64,000 nt of DNA from Linyphia triangularis (lineage: Eukaryota; Arthropoda; Arachnida; Araneae; Linyphiidae). A model generated the notes under the pieces. That model saw nothing but the letters and a program-made list of their open reading frames with translations. It was not told the origin of the DNA and made no database searches. Shown one piece after another: positions 41,701 through 50,700 of this stretch. Numbering within the stretch: the stretch's first letter is position 1; the number at the start of each line of letters is the position of its first letter. The DNA lies in assembly GCA_963978545.1 (NCBI GenBank), contig OZ021729.1, forward strand, positions 15,031,501 to 15,095,500. The letters are read 5' to 3'. The position numbers and the translations under genes are program-made.

Positions 41701-44700
41701 CAAAAACTTTAATCTCTCCTTGCACCCCATTGCAATTATGGCACCCATCCCTAAGAAGTGGCCGACCAAACGGTATAGTGGTAAGTGGGCTAGCTTCTAG
41801 ACCGCGAGGTTGCGGGTTCGAGTCCCGTGTTAGGCATGGGTATTTGTAAATGTATGTTGGCTTGTCTAATGACGAATTTTCGGCGCATTATAGCTCTCGT
41901 GTTGCTGACGGCGCCAGATAATCTGAAAACAACCAACCAACCTTCCTATTTTTTAAACATTAAGGCTTGCACAAAAACTTTAATCTCTCCTTGCACCCCA
42001 TTGCAAATATGGCACCCATCCCTAAGAAGGGGCCGACCAAACGGTATAGTGGTAAGTGGGCTAGCTTCTAGGCCGCGAGGTTGCGGGTTCGAGTCCCGTG
42101 TTAGGCATGGGTATTTGTAAATGTATGTTGGCTTGTCTAATGACCATACATGTGATTAGTCAAGCAAAAAATTAGCTGAAATATTTTTCGTCATTTTACA
42201 GCATAATACACAAAAACATATATTAGCGCACAAAATTCAATACAAATTTTAGTTAAATTTTGGATATAAGATTGATTTCAATTATTAACTCTACAACAAC
42301 CACGTCTCATTGTGATTGACACGCACACAATAATTAAATAAAGACAACTGTGTTCATGTATTAATCATAACTGAAAAATTTAACTTGACTTAAATGTTTT
42401 TGTACACATTCAGAAATTATAATCCAGCAAAATTTCTAATAAAAATTCAAGCATCATCAAAAAACGTTCAAGGACCCCTCTTGCGACCAATTATCCCCAT
42501 ATTTTCCAGTATAAAAGTATACCCCACTTAGTAGTGTGCTGAACTAATTTTGAAATTAGAAAAATTGTATGAAAATAAGAAATGGCTTATCAGAAAAGAA
42601 TTGGGTTGTTATATTGAAAATAGGAAGAGAGGATTTTTTAAAGGCTCATACTTGAGACTGAGAAGAAAAAAAAGATACAAGATAGTTTACCAAGTCATAA
42701 ATATGAAGGTCTAAATCTAAGCAGACAAAAAACACAGGTAATTTTACTATAGGTGTACACTTTAATAGTTTGTGCTAAGCATCAGCCACATTGGAACAAA
42801 CAGCTTCATTTTGAGTGTAAGATTCGAATGTGGTAGGATAGTTTGAGACTTATGACTTTTTTTTTCAGGCAAACATTTCTCTGTAATTTGGCAACTTTTG
42901 CAGTTCTTTCTTTCAGTTTCCTTCGGCACTAGCTTTTTCTTTGAAAACAATTGCTTGTTACTAACATTTCTGTTGATAAGTACTAAGGGAGGGTGATTCT
43001 ACAAGACCATAATACAGTACCCAAGCAAAAAATTTCAAATTTCCACAGTTGAAAAAGCCAATTTTAAACAATTATATAAAAAAATGCTTTAACTTTTTAA
43101 CTATTATTAATGGCTCTAGATAAAAATATTTATTTTTATTTTTTTTACATTATTTTATATATTATAGCAGTTAAAATTGCAATTATGAATAAGAATATAC
43201 AGTAAAATTGGACAATTGGGTCGAATTTTTTGCCCAAAATTAAATTAAAATCTTAGTAATTCTGTATATATTCAAATCAAAAGGCAAAACTGATCTTCAC
43301 ACAAACACTAATCACGAGCATAGCGGCTATCACATCACCTGAAACCTAGGCGAATGACACCTAAAGAGGGCTGCAAATTTCGCAAAATCTACTATTAAAA
43401 CGGCTTAGTCGAAAATTACCATTACTCCAAAGTAAATATCGGCGATAGCGGCCACCGTATCGGCGAAAATCCGAGTAATTACATTAAAGCAACAATCAGA
43501 AAAAATTAACACCACAACAAGTTCGAGTCCCGTGTTGGCATGGATGTTTGTAAATGTATGTTGGCTTGTCTAATGACGAATGTTTCGGCATTGACTGAAT
43601 ACAACCAACACCACAACAACGTAAATTTCGACGATATTGCCCGCCGTTAGCAGCGTAAATTTATGTAAATACAGACCTTAAAAGTCAGCGCAACGCTCAG
43701 CGAAACTAAGTACCATACACCAACGTAAATAATGGCGATAGAGATTTGTAATGTGTAGAAAAATTGGCCATTACATCGGAGGTTTGAGGAAGTCTGAACG
43801 CACATAAGATCCATGGCTGTCAGATTTGCTAGCAAGCTCAATAAGATTGTAATGTAGATTTGTATCTATCTCGAGAATTGAAATTTTAATAAGAAAAAAG
43901 CGGAAATCCGAATTTCAGACAAAATTTATCATCATGCAACAACGTAATTCTCAAGGATAGCGTCTGCCATAATCACGGGAAAACGTCCATTTTATCACCG
44001 TAACATTCAGCAAAATGTCCATCGCATATCAAAGTAAATAATGCACATAGAAGCTATGATATTAAAGGAAAATTCTGAGGAAAAGTATTCATTCCATCGG
44101 TGGTTTGGCGGAGTTTAAACGTGTGCAGATTTCGTGTTTGTCAGGAAATTCCATCGATCTCCGGCATTTTCGAAATTTCGGTCAAAAATCTTCGAATAAC
44201 CATGTTTAAAGAGAACATTTCTGAGGGAAGGAGAAACTACTTTCGATCCGCGAGATCAATGGGAAAATTGTGGAAAAACGCCGATATAAGAAGACTTTTT
44301 CCGATACTGAAGAGGAGTGAAAATTTCTGAATTCAACCGGAAATTCCAACATTAATACGAATTTCAAGCATAATCCACGATTTTCCCGAGATACAAAAAA
44401 TTCAAGTATATTTCCCAACTACTGGACACCCTGTAATAATAGTTAAATACAGAAAAAGTCCGATTATCTGGCATTCAAGATTCAATCCACTGGAATTTTT
44501 TAAAAATCAAATTGGTGAGAATACCTTTTTCGCAAAAAAACCCCAAAAAAAAACACGGCGATAAATTGCCAAATTTTATACTTTTTTTAATTTAGTTTGA
44601 GACTTTGAATTTGAATAGGATTTTTATTAGAAACATTTTAAGGGAATGAAGGACGAAAGCAGACTTTTCAATACGATTTCCGAAAAAAATTGAATACATC

Positions 44701-47700
44701 TATTTTCAGAATTGACACAAGTTTTTCAGTGGATGATGGATAATTTTGATGCAATTCGCGGATGAATCACATGTATGAAGACCACGTGACAAAGGCAACA
44801 GCATCGAAAACCGGTTTAACTATTCTTTAACCAAGTTAGTTCAGACTAAAACAAGTCATGAACTACAGTGGAAAAAGGACAGTGGGAAACGAGCGCACTA
44901 GGCATTCTTTTTATGAAAAAAGGAAGTCGATTGAATTTCCTTGACACGTCAGTTGAAATAAATAAAACATTTTAGGGAATGAAGGAAAAGGCTGACTTTT
45001 CAAAACGATTTCTGAATATTTTTAAAAACTTATCTAATCTAATTCCAAAATTTTAGCGGATAACTGGATTTTCAGCCGATAATGAATTCGCGGATTTCCG
45101 CTAATTCATGTAAAAAAATTCGCGGATTTCCGCTAATTCGCGGAAGAATCACATGTATGAATGACGAATTTTCGGCGCATTATAGCCCTCGTGTTGCTGA
45201 CGGCGCCAGATAATCTGAAAACAACCAACCAACCTTCCTATTTTTTAAACATTAAGGCTTGCACAAAAACTTTAATCTCTCCTTGCACCCCATTGCAAAT
45301 ATGGCACCCATCCCTAAGAAGTGGCCGACCAAACGGTATAGTGGTAAGCGGGCTAGCTTCCAGACCGCGAGGTTGCGGGTTCGAGTCCCGTGTTAGGCAT
45401 GGGTATTTGTAAATGTATGTTGGCTTGTCTAATGACGAATTTTCGGCGCATTATAGCCCTCGTGTTGCTGACGGCGATAGATAATCTGAAAACAACCAAC
45501 CAACCTTCCTATTTTTTAAACATTAAGGCTTGCACAAAAACTTTAATCTCTCCTTGCACCCCATTGCAAATATGGCACCCATCCCTAAGAAGTGGCCGAC
45601 CAAACGGTATAGTGGTAAGCGGGCTAGCTTCCAGACCGCGAGGTTGCGGGTTCGAGTCCCGTGTTAGGCATGGGTATTTGTAAATGTATGTTGGCTTGTC
45701 TAATGACGAATTTTCGGCGCATTATTGCCCTCGTGTTGCTGACGGCGCCAGATAATCTGAAAACAACCAACCAACCTTCCTATTTTTTAAACATTAAGGC
45801 TTGCACAAAAACTTTAATCTCTCCTTGCACCCCATTGCAAATATGGCACCCATCCCTAAGAAGTGGCCGACCAAACGGTATAGTGGTAAGCGGGCTAGCT
45901 TCTAGACCGCGAGGTCCGGTGTTAGGCATGGGTATTTGTAAATGTATGTTGGCTTGTCTAATGACGAATTTTCGGCGCATTATTGCCCTCGTGTTGCTGA
46001 CGGCGCCAGATAATCTGAAAACAACCAACCAACCTTCCTATTTTTTAAACATTAAGGCTTGCACAAAAACTTTAATCTCTCCTTGCACCCCATTGCAAAT
46101 ATGGCACCCATCCCTAAGAAGTGGCCGACCAAACGGTATAGTGGTAAGTGGGCTAGCTTCTAGACCGCGAGGTTGCGGGTTCGAGTCCCGTGTTAGGCAT
46201 GGGTATTTGTAAATGTATGTTGGCTTGTCTAATGACGAATTTTCGGCGCATTATAGCCCTCGTGTTGCTGACGGCGATAGATAATCTGAAAACAACCAAC
46301 CAACCTTCCTATTTTTTAAACATTAAGGCTTGCACAAAAACTTTAATCTCTCCTTGCACCCCATTGCAAATATGGCACCCATCCCTAAGAAGTGGCCGAC
46401 CAAACGGTATAGTGGTAAGTGGGCTAGCTTCTAGACCGCGAGGTTGCGGGTTCGAGTCCCGTGTTAGGCATGGGTATTTGTAAATGTATGTTGGCTTGTC
46501 TAATGACGAATTTTCGGCGCATTATAGCCCTCGTGTTGCTGACGGCGATAGATAATCTGAAAACAACCAACCAACCTTCCTATTTTTTAAACATTAAGGC
46601 TTGCACAAAAACTTTAATCTCTCCTTGCACCCCATTGCAAATATGGCACCCATCCCTAAGAAGTGGCCGACCAAACGGTATAGTGGTAAGCGGGCTAGCT
46701 TCCAGACCGCGAGGTTGCGGGTTCGAGTCCCGTGTTAGGCATGGGTATTTGTAAATGTATGTTGGCTTGTCTAATGACGAATTTTCGGCGCATTATAGCC
46801 CTCGTGTTGCTGACGGCGATAGATAATCTGAAAACAACCAACCAACCTTCCTATTTTTTAAACATTAAGGCTTGCACAAAAACTTTAATCTCTCCTTGCA
46901 CCCCATTGCAAATATGGCACCCATCCCTAAGAAGTGGCCGACCAAACGGTATAGTGGTAAGCGGGCTAGCTTCCAGACCGCGAGGTTGCGGGTTCGAGTC
47001 CCGTGTTAGGCATGGGTATTTGTAAATGTATGTTGGCTTGTCTAATGACGAATTTTCGGCGCATTATTGCCCTCGTGTTGCTGACGGCGCCAGATAATCT
47101 GAAAACAACCAACCAACCTTCCTATTTTTTAAACATTAAGGCTTGCACAAAAACTTTAATCTCTCCTTGCACCCCATTGCAAATATGGCACCCATCCCTA
47201 AGAAGTGGCCGACCAAACGGTATAGTGGTAAGCGGGCTAGCTTCTAGACCGCGAGGTCCGGTGTTAGGCATGGGTATTTGTAAATGTATGTTGGCTTGTC
47301 TAATGACGAATTTTCGGCGCATTATTGCCCTCGTGTTGCTGACGGCGCCAGATAATCTGAAAACAACCAACCAACCTTCCTATTTTTTAAACATTAAGGC
47401 TTGCACAAAAACTTTAATCTCTCCTTGCACCCCATTGCAAATATGGCACCCATCCCTAAGAAGTGGCCGACCAAACGGTATAGTGGTAAGTGGGCTAGCT
47501 TCTAGACCGCGAGGTTGCGGGTTCGAGTCCCGTGTTAGGCATGGGTATTTGTAAATGTACGTTGGCTTGTCTAATGACGAATTTTCGGCGCATTATAGCC
47601 CTCGTGTTGCTGACGGCGCCAGATAATCTGAAAACAACCAACCAACCCTTCGTATTTTTTAAACATTAAGGCTTGCACAAAAACTTTAATCTCTCCTTGC

Positions 47701-50700
47701 ACCCCATTGCAATTATGGCACCCATCCCTAAGAAGTGGCCGACCAAACGGTATAGTGGTAAGTGGGCTAGCTTCTAGACCGCGAGGTTGCGGGTTCGAGT
47801 CCCGTGTTAGGCATGGGTATTTGTAAATGTATGTTGGCTTGTCTAATGACGAATTTTCGGCGCATTATAGCTCTCGTGTTGCTGACGGCGCCAGATAATC
47901 TGAAAACAACCAACCAACCTTCCTATTTTTTAAACATTAAGGCTTGCACAAAAACTTTAATCTCTCCTTGCACCCCATTGCAAATATGGCACCCATCCCT
48001 AAGAAGTGGCCGACCAAACGGTATAGTGGTAAGCGGGCTAGCTTCTAGACCGCGAGGTCCGGTGTTAGGCATGGGTATTTGTAAATGTATGTTGGCTTGT
48101 CTAATGACGAATTTTCGGTGCATTATAGCCCTCGTGTTGCTGACGGCGCCAGATAATCTGAAAACAACCAACCCTTCGTATTTTTTAAACATTAAGGCTT
48201 GCACAAAAACTTTAATCTCTCCTTGCACCCCATTGCAATTATGGCACCCATCCCTAAGAAGTGGCCGACCAAACGGTATAGTGGTAAGTGGGCAAGCTTC
48301 TAGACCGCGAGGTTGCGGGTTCGAGTCCCGTGTTAGGCATGGGTATTTGTAAATGTATGTTGGCTTGTCTAATGACGAATTTTCGGCGCATTATAGCTCT
48401 CGTGTTGCTGACGGCGCCAGATAATCTGAAAACAACCAACCAACCTTCCTATTTTTTAAACATTAAGGCTTGCACAAAAACTTTAATCTCTCCTTGCACC
48501 CCATTGCAAATATGGCACCCATCTCTAAGAAGTGGCCGACCAAACGGTATAGTGGTAAGCGGGCTAGCTTCTAGACCGCGAGGTCCCGTGTTAGGCATGG
48601 GTATTTGTAAATGTATGTTGGCTTGTCTAATGACGAATTTTCGGTGCATTATAGCCCTCGTGTTGCTGACGGCGCCAGATAATTTGAAAACAACCAACCA
48701 ACCCTTCCTATTTTTTAAACATTAAGGCTTGCACAAAAACTTTAATCTCTCCTTGCACCCCATTGCAAATATGGCACCCATCCCTAAGAAGTGGCCGACC
48801 AAACGGTATAGTGGTAAGCGGGCTAGCTTCCAGACCGCGAGGTTGCGGGTTCGAGTCCCGTGTTAGGCATGGGTATTTGTAAATGTATGTTGGCTTGTCT
48901 AATGACGAATTTTCGGCGCATTATAGCCCTCGTGTTGCTGACGGCGCCAGATAATCTGAAAACAACCAACCCTAAGAAGTGATTATTGAAATTTCAGATT
49001 TTACTCAGATTTTAAAAGCTTGTTGGTATTGACACATGATTGTACTGATTGATTTCGGCACTATCTGGGACAAACTTGGGATATAGTTGCAAAAAAAAAA
49101 AAAAAAAAATGCAATTTTTTATTAGAAAAACAGATTTAACTGCTTTTCAAAAGGTTAACTAATCCAAGTGAAGATATAATGATTCTGACGTTTGTCAAAA
49201 TTCAATATTTTCCTCTAACTGTTTTCGACTGAGCAAAGAAGCTTTAGGATCAGGTGTGTAGGGGTGATGGTACGGTGTACCAGTACTTTTTTTAACTAAT
49301 TAATATTAACTTACAAATCTTTATGCATGCATTGTGATATAAGGTAGTGAGCAAATAAATACAGAAATTAAGAGTATTTAGCTTTTTTTTTGTAGGACAA
49401 ATGGACAATTCCCGCAGTTTTTATTTTTTTATTCAATTCTAAATGTTTCGAAAAGGCCATAAACACAACAATTTCTGCTCAATGCGCTTTTTCCTTTTTT
49501 TAAATTTGCGATCAAAGTTACCTTGTTAGACGTTGGCGAGAAAACGATTCATTCCGCTGGCATTGAATGTTACATCACGGCTTCCCAAACATCTTGGCTT
49601 GAAATGCAGCAGCGGAAACCAGATTTGCAAGTTTCTCGCAAATTACGCCAACCTGTACGGAATGTGGCAATGGTCTACTAACGCCAACTATTTGGCAGAA
49701 ACCTCACAATAACCATAGAAACTGTAGGAGCCATGACGCCACAGATTTTGCTGAGTGTTTTGATCGGACTGGTTTTGGCACGGTTTTGAGACATTTTCTT
49801 TTCTTAATATTAAAATAACTAATTTTTTAAAAAAACTTTTGTTTAAATATTTGGAATCAGAAAGAAATTCTTCATAAATATAAACTAATTTCACTCGTTT
49901 TTAAAAAATGCGGGAATTGTCCATTATGCAAAATAATTAGAATTTGCATTTTATAATTAAACTATCCCAGGTGTAGTTGAAGTAACCGTCACAATAGTGA
50001 GCTTGCGTACCTGTAATTTTATTTTTAGCACTACAACCCTGGTTGGTTGGAGTTTAACGGCACAAGGACAACATGTGAGCAATACTGCGCCAAACAATCG
50101 TCAATCGATTTTAAAATTGATATAAAAAGGTCTCGGTTACTATAAAAAATTTCAAAAGTTAGAAAAAAGAAAAACCCAGATTGAAATCAAGTGATAAATT
50201 CCAATTTCACATAAGAAATTAACAAGATTCACTGCAACCCTAAATAGGGTATTAACCCTTTGCGCTCGAACGGCGCTCTCAGGCGCCACATGATTGGATG
50301 CCCCAACACGAGATGACCACTAGGTTTGATGTGGAAATTCAATGCATGGCCAATGACTGCGTTTAGTTTCTATGAAGAGAATCCGTAACTTAGAATCGAA
50401 TAAAAAATGCGGCGAAATGTCTCTAGTTGCTGGTCTCTCAGCGTGACAAAGGCCTCGAGTGAAGAGGGTTAAAAAAGGTTGACCTAATTTCCACCAACAA
50501 ATATTTCTGAGTATCGCAATCTAACTAAAATCAATTTCTAATTAAAAAAACTTTCAAAAACGAAATCGTCTGTCATCACAAGAGAACAATGGCGGCAACT
50601 CAATCATTCCTCAGTTTGGCAACCCGAACTGTGTCATACTCCTTGGCTCAATATCTTGCTCAATATAGGAAAGGGTTACATACTATTATAGACTGAGAGG

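Larger units (their letters stand above)
36040..47993. repeat. Tandem duplication, two copies of 5,977 bp
   Basis: Positions 36040-42016 and 42017-47993 (break points approximate, hidden in repeats) correspond with a constant offset of 5,977. Each copy holds one 3,015-bp element and eleven SINE units in the same order of long and short units. Every line compared, unique and repetitive, was identical. Units on either side do not follow this offset. Confidence 0.9.
34717..48981 (+). repeat. Giant SINE array: about 31 units of 271 or 258 bp
   Basis: Each unit is a ~183-bp tRNA-derived SINE plus 78-88 bp of spacer. Units start near 34731, 35003, 35266, 35525, 35796, 36055; 39347 to 42031 (eleven); 45324 to 48794 (fourteen). 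The left border duplication ccttcctatttttt (34717-34730) recurs at the head of every spacer. The right border duplication ccctaagaagtg (48970-48981) recurs at the tail of every spacer. These are the target sites of two founder SINEs. Array units share gtggtaag in place of gtggttag seen in dispersed copies. Two 3,015-bp elements interrupt it. Confidence 0.93.

Noticed and set aside
39413..48352. Many open frames of 82-183 codons across the SINE array, some repeated identically
   Set aside because: They are translations of tRNA-derived SINE plus spacer. The longest arise only where a 258-bp unit (a multiple of three) keeps the frame open. No codon or domain evidence for protein.
34717..48981. 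CRISPR-like array of regular repeats and spacers
   Set aside because: Unit length is 258-271 bp, the spacers are all the same sequence, and the genome is eukaryotic.
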